In this document: positions 17,267 through 26,099 of the stretch, one piece after another
Layout: each line of letters begins with the position of its first letter
Position numbering within the stretch: the first letter of the stretch is position 1
Program-made: the position numbers and the translations under genes
Notes under the pieces: generated by a model
Seen by the model: only the letters and a program-made list of their open reading frames with translations
Told to the model about the DNA's origin: nothing
Databases searched by the model: none
Assembly (NCBI GenBank): GCA_028825475.1
Contig: JAPKAB010000004.1
Coordinates: forward strand, 116,560 to 180,559
DNA: 64,000 nucleotides
Direction: 5' to 3'
From: Ascidiaceihabitans sp.
GTDB lineage: Bacteria; Pseudomonadota; Alphaproteobacteria; Rhodobacterales; Rhodobacteraceae

Positions 17267-18289
17267 ATGCCTCGACCTCACTCATCAACACTCGCTCCAG
17301 CCCAAAGTTTGCCCGTTTATCGCTGCACTGACTTCATTGTTGTTGATGGCGCAAATTTGGATGACCCTTTGTCTTTTGCAGCCGAACTATTGTTTGATGA
17401 CACCTACGAATTAAGCAAAACAGTTGAAGCAGTGCGGCTAACGCTTCATGCAGTTTCAGAGGTTAAGTTTCAAGTTGCTGTCGGGTCTGAAATTGGGACA
17501 GTTGGCGCTGCACTACATTTGGACAGTGCGCTAACCTTCATGTCTCCAGACGGCCACACGACCGATGCGATGGTATTGGTAGAAGTGGACGACCAGGGCG
17601 ATATAAATGAGATATTTTTATTACCGCTCTCTCCACTTGCGTCAAACGTCAGCTACCGCCTTGTGGGCATTAATACAAAAACGCCCGCGCAAACTTTTGC
17701 GCAAGTGGCTTGCGTTAGCTTCTCGCGCGGTACGCATATTACGCTTGCTTCCGGTGAGCAGCGTCGCATTGAAGGGCTTAAGGTCGGCGATCGTATTTTG
17801 ACCCGCGATGACGGGCCTCAAGTGGTAAAATGGATAGGACAGAACACAGTCCGCGCTATTGGTGACTTTGCCCCAATTTGCATCAAAGCTGGCACGCTCA
17901 ATAACGACAATGACCTTGTCGTCAGCCCAGAACACCGCCTGTTCATATATCAACGTTCAGACAAATTGGGCGTTGGTCGCTCAGAATTATTGGTCAAAGT
18001 GCGCTACCTACTGAATGACGACACTGTATTCATTCAAGCTGGTGGATACGTGGATTACTTCCAGCTGCTTTTTGACAGCCACCAAATCATCTATGCTGAA
18101 GGCATCGCTGCGGAGTCGATGTTGATAGACACGCGCACCAAACCCGTTTTGCCAGCACATATTTCCAAAGACATGGGCGAGGTAATTCCTGGTCACTCGA
18201 ACAGACCACATGCTGGTTTAGATGTTCAAGAAAGGCTGCTTGACCGCCCTGATGCGGCCGCCATTTTACGCCGAGCCTCATCGCACTGA
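17267..18289 (+). CDS. Stand-alone Hint (Hedgehog/intein) domain protein
   Basis: The 340-residue protein has an N-terminal beta-rich region (about residues 1-145) and a Hint_2-type domain (about 147-300). The domain begins at the Cys in VACVSFSRGTHI and contains LKVGDRILTRDDG, the His-bearing block SPEHRLFI and the closing FDSHQIIYAEGI. Such proteins are common in roseobacters, often attached to secreted or adhesive proteins, and may self-cleave. Here no large partner is fused. No signal peptide is clear. The start is uncertain: TTG at 17252 and ATG at 17267 are both possible and neither has a good ribosome binding site. Confidence 0.82.
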   Translation: MPRPHSSTLAPAQSLPVYRCTDFIVVDGANLDDPLSFAAELLFDDTYELSKTVEAVRLTLHAVSEVKFQVAVGSEIGTVGAALHLDSALTFMSPDGHTTDAMVLVEVDDQGDINEIFLLPLSPLASNVSYRLVGINTKTPAQTFAQVACVSFSRGTHITLASGEQRRIEGLKVGDRILTRDDGPQVVKWIGQNTVRAIGDFAPICIKAGTLNNDNDLVVSPEHRLFIYQRSDKLGVGRSELLVKVRYLLNDDTVFIQAGGYVDYFQLLFDSHQIIYAEGIAAESMLIDTRTKPVLPAHISKDMGEVIPGHSNRPHAGLDVQERLLDRPDAAAILRRASSH

Positions 18290-18312
18290 GTAACTAACCT
18301 ACCTCGCACCGC

Positions 18313-18341
18313 TTGCGCGACCAGACCCCTCAATCTATAGG
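18313..18341 (+). promoter_or_regulatory. Putative prfC promoter, leaderless type
   Basis: TTGCGC (18313-18318), a 17-nt spacer and TATAGG (18336-18341) lie upstream of the ATG at 18349, with the -35 element starting 36 nt before it. This is the best -10 of the five similar promoters. AGGGG overlaps the -10 element, so if transcription starts 6-8 nt after it the mRNA would begin at the start codon. Confidence 0.45.
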
Positions 18342-18348
18342 GGCTGAT

Positions 18349-19956
18349 ATGTTGGATAACGCCTCAAACCGCCCCGCCTTGCCGCCAGAAATCGCGCGCC
18401 GCCGTACCTTTGCGATTATCTCGCATCCGGATGCTGGCAAAACGACTCTGACAGAAAAGTTTCTTTTGTTTGGTGGCGCGATCCAAATGGCGGGCCAAGT
18501 ACGGGCGAAAGGTGAATCGCGGCGGACGCGTTCTGACTTTATGGCTATGGAAAAAGACCGCGGAATTTCTGTTTCTGCATCTGCCATGTCATTTGACTAC
18601 AAAGAGTTTCGGTTCAATCTTGTTGATACACCCGGTCACTCGGACTTTTCAGAAGACACCTACCGCACACTTACAGCTGTTGATGCTGCTGTTATGGTTA
18701 TCGATGGTGCCAAGGGCGTTGAATCCCAGACACAAAAGCTCTTTGAAGTCTGCCGGATGCGCGACCTGCCCATCCTAACCTTCTGTAACAAGATGGACCG
18801 CGAAAGTCGCGATGTATTTGAAATCATAGATGAAATACAAGAAAATCTAGCCATTGACGTAACACCAGCCAGCTGGCCAATCGGCGTTGGTCGCGATTTC
18901 ATTGGGTGTTACGATATTTTGCGTGATCGCCTTGAATTGATGGACCGTGCCGACCGAAACAAAGTTGCTGAGTCTATTGAAATTAATGGTTTAGACGATC
19001 CACGTTTAGAAGAACATGTTCCAGCTGCTCAACTTGCCCAATTGCGCGAGGAATTGGAAATGGCGCGTGAACTATTACCACCTATGGATAAGGTTGCGAT
19101 GGCGGAAGGGTCGTTGACCCCTATCTGGTTTGGTTCGGCGATCAATTCATTCGGTGTTAAAGAACTGATGGAAGGCATTGCCAACTATGGCCCAGAGCCT
19201 CAAATCCAAACGGCGCAACCGCGCAACATCGCACCAGAAGAAAAGAAAGTTACTGGCTTTGTATTCAAGGTACAGGCGAACATGGACCCTAAACACCGTG
19301 ACCGTGTTGCATTTGTCCGCCTTGCCTCTGGCCATTTCCATCGTGGCCAAAAGCTAACTCACGTTCGCAGTAAAAAGCTGATGACGATTTCTAATCCGGT
19401 CCTCTTTCTCGCATCAGACCGTGAATTGGCTGAAGAAGCTTGGGCTGGTGACATCATTGGCATTCCCAACCACGGCCAATTGCGCATCGGTGATACCTTG
19501 ACCGAAGGCGAAGCTATCCGCGTCACAGGCATCCCCTCTTTTGCACCAGAATTACTGCAGGGCGTCCGCGCCGGCGATCCATTGAAATCCAAACATCTTG
19601 AAAAGGCGCTAATGCAATTTGCCGAAGAAGGTGCTGCCAAGGTATTTAAGCCGTCTATCGGTTCCGGATTTATCGTTGGTGTTGTTGGGCAACTGCAGTT
19701 TGAGGTGCTCGCCAGCCGAATTGAACTTGAGTACGGTTTGCCCGTTCGATTTGAGCAATCCCAATTCACCTCTGCCCGTTGGGTGAATGGTGAAAAGGCC
19801 GCCGTTGACAAATTCATCGACGCAAACAAACAGCACATTTCGCTCGATAACGATGGTGACGTTGTGTACCTGACCCGCCTGCAATGGGACATTGACCGCG
19901 TAGAACGCGACTATCCTAATGTACGCCTAACCGCGACCAAGGAAATGATGGTTTAA
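18349..19956 (+). CDS. prfC: Peptide chain release factor 3
   Basis: RF3 is a translational GTPase that removes RF1 and RF2 from the ribosome after termination. The 535-residue protein has G1 SHPDAGKTT (residues 22-30), the switch region with DRGISVSAS, G3 DTPGHSDF, G4 CNKMDR and the domain II/III sequences typical of RF3 rather than EF-G. The ATG at 18349 is chosen over the TTG at 18313, which belongs to the putative -35 element. The gene is intact, so the two in-frame TAG codons elsewhere in the window cannot be linked to its loss. Confidence 0.97.
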   Translation: MLDNASNRPALPPEIARRRTFAIISHPDAGKTTLTEKFLLFGGAIQMAGQVRAKGESRRTRSDFMAMEKDRGISVSASAMSFDYKEFRFNLVDTPGHSDFSEDTYRTLTAVDAAVMVIDGAKGVESQTQKLFEVCRMRDLPILTFCNKMDRESRDVFEIIDEIQENLAIDVTPASWPIGVGRDFIGCYDILRDRLELMDRADRNKVAESIEINGLDDPRLEEHVPAAQLAQLREELEMARELLPPMDKVAMAEGSLTPIWFGSAINSFGVKELMEGIANYGPEPQIQTAQPRNIAPEEKKVTGFVFKVQANMDPKHRDRVAFVRLASGHFHRGQKLTHVRSKKLMTISNPVLFLASDRELAEEAWAGDIIGIPNHGQLRIGDTLTEGEAIRVTGIPSFAPELLQGVRAGDPLKSKHLEKALMQFAEEGAAKVFKPSIGSGFIVGVVGQLQFEVLASRIELEYGLPVRFEQSQFTSARWVNGEKAAVDKFIDANKQHISLDNDGDVVYLTRLQWDIDRVERDYPNVRLTATKEMMV

Positions 19957-20057
19957 GACAGCGGGTTGATCTTTTTTGCGCCCATGGCATGCTGTAGTGG
20001 CAAAGCATGGGCATGGATCAATAATCTCTCCCGGTCATATTGATAAGGGAATTGAAC

Positions 20058-20981
20058 ATGATGCGTTGGGGACTGGTTGCAACTATCTTATCACCTTCAG
20101 TGGATGTCCTGAGATTTGTAGCATTCCACTTGGACGCTGGCGCACACCGTCTTTACATCTACCTCGATGATCCAGACGCTGAAGTTCACGACATCCTAAA
20201 GGCTCATTCCAAAATTCGCGTCCAAAAATGTAATGACGCATATTGGAAGAAATTGGGAGCCAAACGCCCTGCGAAACATCAAGTGCGTCAAACTGCAAAC
20301 GCAACACATGCTTACAATCGCAAAGTCGAAGTTGACTGGTTGACCCACATTGATGTGGACGAATTTATTGTCCCAGATCAAAGGATCGACGAAATACTTG
20401 CAAAGGTGCCCGACACAAAGCTTTGCGCGCGCATGCGCCCAACAGAGCTGCTGGTGGGCACAGCTGATATCTTCAAAGCCTTTATTCCCAACGGACCAGA
20501 TCGAACCCGATTGGTTGAAAATCTGTATCCAGAGTTTGGCAGCTTTGTTAAAGGCGGGTTTCTTAGCCATGTTGCAGGAAAGTATTTTGTGCGGACAGGA
20601 ATCAACGGCTTGGCGCTGCGCATTCACAACGTCTTTCAAGGGGTTGAAAGCAACCCAAGTCAGATCGAGCTGCACAGCCTAACTCTTGCTCATTGCCATG
20701 CGAAACCGTTCGATGAATGGCTTACCTCTTTCAGATACCGCCTAAACCAAGGATCCTACCGCGCTTCACTCGGATCAGCGACCAAGGGAGGTCCATCTTT
20801 GCATGATATGTTTGTTATGCTTGAAGAAACTGAAGGCACAGATGGTTTGAGACGCTTCTTTGACGAAGTCGCTATCGGCAGCCCTGAGCTTCAAGCCCGC
20901 TTGAAAAATAACGATTTACTCCGCAAAATTGATCTAGACTTAGATGCAAAATTGGCGCGTCATTTTCCCAACTTCACCTGA
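20058..20981 (+). CDS. Glycosyltransferase family 2-like protein
   Basis: The 307-residue protein has a GT-A-type N-terminal half with the acidic motif HIDVDEFIV (about residues 96-104), the probable metal and nucleotide-sugar site. The overall pattern matches the family of short glycosyltransferases represented by Pfam Glyco_tranf_2_4. No membrane segment is evident, so it acts in the cytoplasm, presumably on cell-surface glycans; donor and acceptor are unknown. The ATG at 20058 has AGGGA 7 nt upstream. It stands alone between prfC and the helicase gene. Confidence 0.82.
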   Translation: MMRWGLVATILSPSVDVLRFVAFHLDAGAHRLYIYLDDPDAEVHDILKAHSKIRVQKCNDAYWKKLGAKRPAKHQVRQTANATHAYNRKVEVDWLTHIDVDEFIVPDQRIDEILAKVPDTKLCARMRPTELLVGTADIFKAFIPNGPDRTRLVENLYPEFGSFVKGGFLSHVAGKYFVRTGINGLALRIHNVFQGVESNPSQIELHSLTLAHCHAKPFDEWLTSFRYRLNQGSYRASLGSATKGGPSLHDMFVMLEETEGTDGLRRFFDEVAIGSPELQARLKNNDLLRKIDLDLDAKLARHFPNFT

Positions 20982-20985
20982 GCAT

Positions 20986-21014
20986 TTGACCCGACAGCTG
21001 CTTCTTGGTATGTC
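20986..21014 (+). promoter_or_regulatory. Putative promoter of the DEAD-box helicase gene
   Basis: TTGACC (20986-20991), a 17-nt spacer and TATGTC (21009-21014) form a reasonable sigma-70-type promoter. It would give a leader of roughly 95 nt before the ATG at 21114, with a hairpin at its end. Confidence 0.45.
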
Positions 21015-21091
21015 CCCGCGAGTGTCGCGACGATTGGGTCGCCCCTAGGGCCATGAGGGCCGACACAAATTGCTGCAGCGGGCGACGATAT

Positions 21092-21110
21092 TGTCCGCAA
21101 CATTCGGACA
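21092..21110. promoter_or_regulatory. Leader hairpin next to the helicase start codon
   Basis: TGTCCG (21092-21097) and CGGACA (21105-21110) pair perfectly around a 7-nt loop and end 3 nt before the ATG. It occupies the place where a Shine-Dalgarno site would be, and none is visible. Such a structure could make translation depend on unwinding, as known for some cold-inducible helicase genes; here this is inference. Confidence 0.5.
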
Positions 21111-21113
21111 TAC

Positions 21114-22733
21114 ATGACAAAATTTTCTGATCTGAACCTCGCTCCTAAGGTACTCAAGGCCGTTGTTGAAGCTGGATACGAAAGCCCAACACCGATCCAA
21201 GCAGGCGCGATTCCCCCAGCCCTTGAAGGGCGTGACGTTTTGGGTATTGCCCAAACTGGTACCGGTAAAACGGCCAGTTTTACGCTGCCCCTCATCACAA
21301 TGCTGGCCCGTGGCCGTGCACGAGCCCGTATGCCTCGCAGCTTGGTTCTTTGCCCAACACGCGAATTGGCCGCACAGGTTGCCGAAAACTTCGACACCTA
21401 CGCCAAGCATGTAAAATTGACCAAGGCACTGCTAATCGGCGGCGTTTCGTTCAAGGAACAAGACACGCTGATCGACAAAGGCGTTGACGTTCTCATTGCG
21501 ACACCAGGCCGTTTGCTTGACCATTTCGAGCGTGGAAAATTGATTTTGAACGACGTCAAAGTCATGGTTGTTGATGAAGCTGACCGCATGCTGGATATGG
21601 GATTTATTCCAGATATCGAGCGCATCTTTGGTCTGACACCATTCACACGCCAAACATTGTTTTTCTCAGCCACAATGGCACCAGAGATTGAGCGTATTAC
21701 AAATACGTTCCTGTCTAACCCTGCACGTGTTGAAGTTGCTCGTCAGGCATCCGCCTCTGAGAACATCGAACAAAGTGTCGTAATGTTCAAAGCGTCTCGC
21801 AAAGAGCGCGAAGCAACTGAAAAACGTGATGTTTTGCGAAAATTGATCGACCTTGAGGGCGAAAAATGCACGAACGCGATTATCTTCTGCAACCGTAAGG
21901 TTGATGTTGATACTGTGGCAAAGTCTTTGACAAAACATGGTTATGATGCGGCCCCGATCCACGGCGATCTGGATCAATCACAACGCACAAAAACCCTTGA
22001 GAAGTTCCGCAGCGGTGGATTGCGTTTCTTGTGTGCGTCTGATGTTGCGGCACGCGGCTTGGATGTTCCATCCGTAAGCCACGTCTTTAACTTTGATGTT
22101 CCGAGCCACGCGGAAGATTATGTGCACCGTATCGGCCGCACAGGTCGCGCAGGCCGCGATGGCAAAGCCGTCATGATCTGCTCACCACGCGACGAGAAGA
22201 ATTTTGAAGACGTTGAGCGTTTGCTTCAAAAAGAAATCCCACGTTTGGAAAATCCATTGGCAAAAAAGGCACCAACTGAGAAATCGGCTGAGCCTGCTAA
22301 GAAACGTGCTCCTAAAAAAGTGAATACGGTTAAAGATGCCCCTGCCCCGAATGAGGCAAAAGCTGATGCTGTAGAACTTGATGCACCGCGCGAAGCAAAA
22401 CCTAAACGCACGCGCAGCCGCACACGCAAGCCTGTTGAGACAACACCCGTTGTGGACGCACCAGCGATTGAAGTTGCACAAGCGCCTGTTACGGATGTTG
22501 CAATCGAAGCTGCAGTGCCTACTCCTGTTGCCCAACCAGTACCAGAAGCAGCACAAACGCAACAAGAACCGCAGAAATCTAACCGCACTCGCGGTGGACG
22601 TGGACGCAATAACAACAACAATAACAATAACCCAAATGATCGTAGCAACGATCGAGGTGGACATGTTCAAGGTTTGGGCGATCACACCCCAACGTTCATC
22701 GGCAAGAGCTTTTCTGAGCGGTATGAAGGCTAA
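21114..22733 (+). CDS. DEAD-box ATP-dependent RNA helicase, RhlE-like
   Basis: All helicase motifs are present: Q motif PTPIQ, motif I AQTGTGKT (about residues 45-52), Ia PTRELA, Ib TPGR, motif II DEAD, motif III SAT, and VI HRIGRTGRAGR (about 343-353). After about residue 385 the 539-residue protein has a long low-complexity tail rich in Lys, Ala, Pro and Glu, then an RGGRGRNNNN stretch with eight Asn, typical of RNA-binding tails in RhlE/DeaD-type enzymes. The Asn run is encoded by mixed AAC and AAT codons. A strong intrinsic terminator follows the stop. Confidence 0.95.
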   Translation: MTKFSDLNLAPKVLKAVVEAGYESPTPIQAGAIPPALEGRDVLGIAQTGTGKTASFTLPLITMLARGRARARMPRSLVLCPTRELAAQVAENFDTYAKHVKLTKALLIGGVSFKEQDTLIDKGVDVLIATPGRLLDHFERGKLILNDVKVMVVDEADRMLDMGFIPDIERIFGLTPFTRQTLFFSATMAPEIERITNTFLSNPARVEVARQASASENIEQSVVMFKASRKEREATEKRDVLRKLIDLEGEKCTNAIIFCNRKVDVDTVAKSLTKHGYDAAPIHGDLDQSQRTKTLEKFRSGGLRFLCASDVAARGLDVPSVSHVFNFDVPSHAEDYVHRIGRTGRAGRDGKAVMICSPRDEKNFEDVERLLQKEIPRLENPLAKKAPTEKSAEPAKKRAPKKVNTVKDAPAPNEAKADAVELDAPREAKPKRTRSRTRKPVETTPVVDAPAIEVAQAPVTDVAIEAAVPTPVAQPVPEAAQTQQEPQKSNRTRGGRGRNNNNNNNNPNDRSNDRGGHVQGLGDHTPTFIGKSFSERYEG

Positions 22734-22770
22734 TACAGCCTAGGATCACCGATCACAGACTCCAAAAAAA

Positions 22771-22804
22771 GCCCGGGACCTTAGTTAAGGTGCCGGGCTT
22801 TTTG
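22771..22804 (+). terminator. Intrinsic terminator after the helicase gene
   Basis: GCCCGGGACCTTA pairs with TAAGGTGCCGGGC (one base unpaired) and is followed by six T residues (22799-22804). A run of A residues precedes the stem, so it could also work in the opposite direction for RNase J transcription. It is the clearest intrinsic terminator in the window. Confidence 0.92.
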
Positions 22805-22863
22805 TTTGTATTTGATCATTTGGGTGAAGGGACGCAACGCAGCCCTTCACCCAACCAAATGGA

Positions 22864-24531
22864 TTAGCTTAGACGGCTAACCACGATCGTCACTTCAGGT
22901 TTTTTGCCAACTTCGTTTTGACCTGTCTGGCGAACGATCTTGCGCAAGGCTTCATTCAACTTTGCATCGTCACGCAAGGTCTTTGCGTTTGCACGGCCCA
23001 AGAACTGTGAAAGGTCAGCTTCCAAAACTTCGGTCAAAGCAGTGTTAGATGTACCAGTTTCAGCCAAGCCCATGACTTCGCACCACGGATCACCCAATGG
23101 CTCATCATCTTCGTCCATGATCAGCGTGACAATCACGTGGCCGTTTAGGGCCATACGAATGCGATCACGCACAACACCATCAAGCGCGCCAATCTGGACA
23201 GAACCGTCCAAATAAGTGCGGCCAGTTTCGATATATTCAGCAACCTGCGGCTTATCGCCTGTCAAATCGATCATCATACCGTTCACGGCCAATACACCTG
23301 TAATGCCTTTTTCGGCGCCCAATTTTACGTGTTCACGCAAGTGACGATGCTCACCGTGCATAGGGATCAAGATCTCAGGCTTAACAATGTCGTGCATCCG
23401 CTGGATGTCAGGACGGTTTGCGTGGCCAGACACGTGGTAGTGACCAGAACTGTCATCAACCACATCAACGCCCTTTTCAGAGAACGCGTTCATAATGTGA
23501 ATGACGCCTTTTTCGTTGCCTGGAATAGTCTTGGACGAGAAGAGGAACGTATCACCCTCTTTCATTGTAAGACCCATATATTTGCCACGTGCCAACTGTG
23601 CAGAAGCTGCACGGCGTTCACCTTGTGACCCAGTCACCAGCAACATTACCTTTTCGCGTGGCAATGCTTTTGCATCATCTGGGCTGATAACTTTTGGGAA
23701 ATCTTTCAACACGCCGGTCTCGATCGATGCTTCGACCATACGGCGCATTGCACGACCCAAAAGGACAATAGAACGACCTGCACGTTCGCCTGCTTCGGCC
23801 AGTGTTTTCACACGTGCAACGTTTGATGCGAATGTTGTCGCTACAACCATACCAGTGGCAGCTGAAACCATTTTTTCGATTTCAGGACCAACAGTAATTT
23901 CAGATTGACCAGCATTCGGTGAGAAGACGTTGGTACTGTCACAGACAAGAACCTTAACACCGTCTTTACAAACCTCAGCCCATAACTCTGGATCGAACGC
24001 TTCGCCAACAATTGGTGTTTCGTCCAGTTTGAAATCGCCTGTGTGCACGATGCGCCCTGCTGGCGTGTCGATGACCAATGCACCACTTTCTGGGATGGAG
24101 TGCGAGATTGGCAAAAAGCCAACCTTGAACGGTCCAAAATCGCGCTGTTCAGGCCAAGAGCCCATGACTGTCACTGCTTCATCCGGATGGCCGTACTCTG
24201 ACATCTTGCGACGTGCGATGTTTGCAGTAAATGGGCGGGCATAGATTGGCGCTTCAAGACGTGAATAGGTATGCGAAATCGCCCCTACGTGGTCTTCGTG
24301 TGCGTGAGTTACAAAAACGGCTTCGATGCGGTCTTTGCGCTCTTCCAGCCAGCTTACGTCTGGTAAGATCAGGTCAACACCGGGTGAGCCATCCATGTCA
24401 GGGAAAGTCACACCAAGATCGATTACGATCAAGCGTTCTTCATTTGGTTTGCCGTAGCCATATACATAGGCATTCATGCCGATTTCGCCTGCGCCACCGA
24501 GGGGCAGATAGATTAAACGTTCACTGCTCAT
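22864..24531 (-). CDS. rnj: Ribonuclease J
   Basis: RNase J is a metallo-beta-lactamase-fold ribonuclease with 5'-3' exonuclease and endonuclease activity, used in mRNA turnover and rRNA maturation. The 555-residue protein has the zinc motif THAHEDHVGAI (about residues 75-85), the HTGDFKLD motif (about 162-169), the beta-CASP domain with TGSQGERRAA (about 300-310), and MHGEHRHLREH near residue 390. Length and order match the family. It lies 4 nt downstream of coaX and ends the nuo-birA-coaX-rnj run, an order seen across Rhodobacterales. Confidence 0.96.
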   Translation of the reverse strand: MSSERLIYLPLGGAGEIGMNAYVYGYGKPNEERLIVIDLGVTFPDMDGSPGVDLILPDVSWLEERKDRIEAVFVTHAHEDHVGAISHTYSRLEAPIYARPFTANIARRKMSEYGHPDEAVTVMGSWPEQRDFGPFKVGFLPISHSIPESGALVIDTPAGRIVHTGDFKLDETPIVGEAFDPELWAEVCKDGVKVLVCDSTNVFSPNAGQSEITVGPEIEKMVSAATGMVVATTFASNVARVKTLAEAGERAGRSIVLLGRAMRRMVEASIETGVLKDFPKVISPDDAKALPREKVMLLVTGSQGERRAASAQLARGKYMGLTMKEGDTFLFSSKTIPGNEKGVIHIMNAFSEKGVDVVDDSSGHYHVSGHANRPDIQRMHDIVKPEILIPMHGEHRHLREHVKLGAEKGITGVLAVNGMMIDLTGDKPQVAEYIETGRTYLDGSVQIGALDGVVRDRIRMALNGHVIVTLIMDEDDEPLGDPWCEVMGLAETGTSNTALTEVLEADLSQFLGRANAKTLRDDAKLNEALRKIVRQTGQNEVGKKPEVTIVVSRLS

Positions 24532-24535
24532 GAGA

Positions 24536-25309
24536 TCAGTTATTTTCCTTGTTGTACCGATGAATCACGGTCAATCCGTGCATCGTTAAATCATCTTGAA
24601 AGTCGTCAAACAGGTTCTCTGCTTGCTGAAACAAGGGGGCCAGCCCCCCTGTAGAAATTACGCGCATGTCGCGGTGACGCTCCGCCTTAATGCGGGCACA
24701 TATCTCACGGACTAGACCGACGTAACCCCAAAATACGCCCGATTGCATACAGGCAACAGTATTGGTCCCAACCACAGCTTGGGGTTTAGAAATATCAACG
24801 TGCGGTAATGCAGCCGCCGCTTGGTGCAGTGCCTCAAGGCTAAGATTGACACCCGGTGCGATGACACCCCCTACATAAGCCCCATCAGTATCAACCACGT
24901 CAAAGGTGGTGGCCGTGCCGAAATCGACCATGATCAAATCACCGCCATACAGGTCAAACCCAGCGACGGTGTTGACCAAACGGTCCGGCCCTACAGCTGT
25001 ACCCGCGTCGACACGTACTTCGACTGGCAGCTTGCAATCAGATTTACCGACAACAATCGGACGCGTTTTAAAATAACGGTCAGACAGCACACGTAGATTA
25101 AACACCACCCGCGGCACAGTAGACGAAACGATTACATCTGTGATGTTAACGTCGATCTTCTGAAATTCCATGAGCGAGCTCAGCCAAACGTAATACTGAT
25201 CAGCTGTGCGCCGCCAATCTGTCGCAGTTCGCCACGTTCCGATGAATTGCTCACCGTCCCAGATTGAAAAAACGGTATTGGTATTGCCGCAGTCAATTGC
25301 CAGAAGCAT
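24536..25309 (-). CDS. coaX: Type III pantothenate kinase
   Basis: CoaX phosphorylates pantothenate in the first step of coenzyme A synthesis. The 257-residue protein has the N-terminal phosphate loop AIDCGNTNT (residues 4-12), the GPDRLVNTVAGF motif (about 107-118) and VDFGTATTFDVVD (about 128-140), all diagnostic of the ASKHA-fold type III enzyme. It lies 16 nt after birA and 4 nt before rnj on the same strand. Confidence 0.96.
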   Translation of the reverse strand: MLLAIDCGNTNTVFSIWDGEQFIGTWRTATDWRRTADQYYVWLSSLMEFQKIDVNITDVIVSSTVPRVVFNLRVLSDRYFKTRPIVVGKSDCKLPVEVRVDAGTAVGPDRLVNTVAGFDLYGGDLIMVDFGTATTFDVVDTDGAYVGGVIAPGVNLSLEALHQAAAALPHVDISKPQAVVGTNTVACMQSGVFWGYVGLVREICARIKAERHRDMRVISTGGLAPLFQQAENLFDDFQDDLTMHGLTVIHRYNKENN

Positions 25310-25325
25310 AGGTTGGCTCCGCTAT

Positions 25326-26075
25326 TTAGAAATATACGTCCGCCGCCGGAATGGCGATGCGGCCTTGGGATGTCTCTAGAACAAGTTGCCCTGTCTCGTC
25401 TACCTCGCGAAACGTACCCTGCCATTCCTCGCGTGCAGTGCGCGCAATGATAACCTCGCCTAAACGCGCTGCATGGCTCATCCATGCCCGCCGAATTGGG
25501 GCAAAGCCATAAGTTCGAAATTGGTCTTCATAGTGGGCAAAGGCACTAGCTAGCAGGTTCAGAAAATCTTCGGGCGTCACAGATAACCCCAGCTCTCCAC
25601 GCAAAGACACGGGATGAACTGCGCCCTCCTCGACATCGCAAACAGCAGGTGCAGCGGCCAGGTTTACACCAATTCCGATAGCCAAGTGGGTCATGCCACC
25701 ACTTTGGCCCGCGCTCTCAAGAAGGATGCCTGCAACCTTACCGCCCCGCAGCAAAACGTCATTGGGCCATTTCAGAGCAAATGCATCCTCCTGCCCCGTC
25801 GCAGCGATAAACGCGTCACGCAAAGCAAGCGAAGCAATAAACGAACGCAATGCTGCGTCAGCAGGCGGACCAGAAATTGGAAGCACCAAGGTAGCAGCAA
25901 AATTACCTTTCGGCATCATCCACGCGCGACCACGGCGACCACGAGCCGCCGTTTGTTCGTGTGCCAATATCCATTCTGGTCCAGACAACTGAGGCGCTAT
26001 CCGTGCTGCTTCGCTTAATGTGGAGTCAACAGAATCCAAAATGCGGCGGCCATAGTTATCTGGCCAGCCGCTCAT
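25326..26075 (-). CDS. birA: Biotin--[acetyl-CoA-carboxylase] ligase
   Basis: BirA attaches biotin to carrier domains of carboxylases; in this window LiuD is one such substrate. The 249-residue protein has the biotinyl-AMP loop ARGRRGRAW (about residues 44-52) and KWPNDVLLRGGKVAGILLE (about 103-121). It lacks an N-terminal DNA-binding domain, so it is a ligase only and not a repressor. It begins 24 nt after the nuoN stop and continues into coaX. Confidence 0.95.
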   Translation of the reverse strand: MSGWPDNYGRRILDSVDSTLSEAARIAPQLSGPEWILAHEQTAARGRRGRAWMMPKGNFAATLVLPISGPPADAALRSFIASLALRDAFIAATGQEDAFALKWPNDVLLRGGKVAGILLESAGQSGGMTHLAIGIGVNLAAAPAVCDVEEGAVHPVSLRGELGLSVTPEDFLNLLASAFAHYEDQFRTYGFAPIRRAWMSHAARLGEVIIARTAREEWQGTFREVDETGQLVLETSQGRIAIPAADVYF

Positions 26076-26099
26076 TTTGGATTACCTTTTAAGGTGTGT

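Noticed and set aside
19981-20025. Imperfect CCATG/CATGC hairpin after prfC as a terminator
   Set aside because: The stem has an internal loop, a long terminal loop and no T-run, so support is too weak.
22606-22632. AAC/AAT triplet run in the helicase gene as a phase-variable repeat
   Set aside because: The unit is three bases long and mixed, so length changes would not shift the frame.
22182-22685. Minus-strand ORFs of 167 and 140 aa opposite the helicase tail
   Set aside because: They mirror the low-complexity tail codons of the helicase gene and show no domain pattern.
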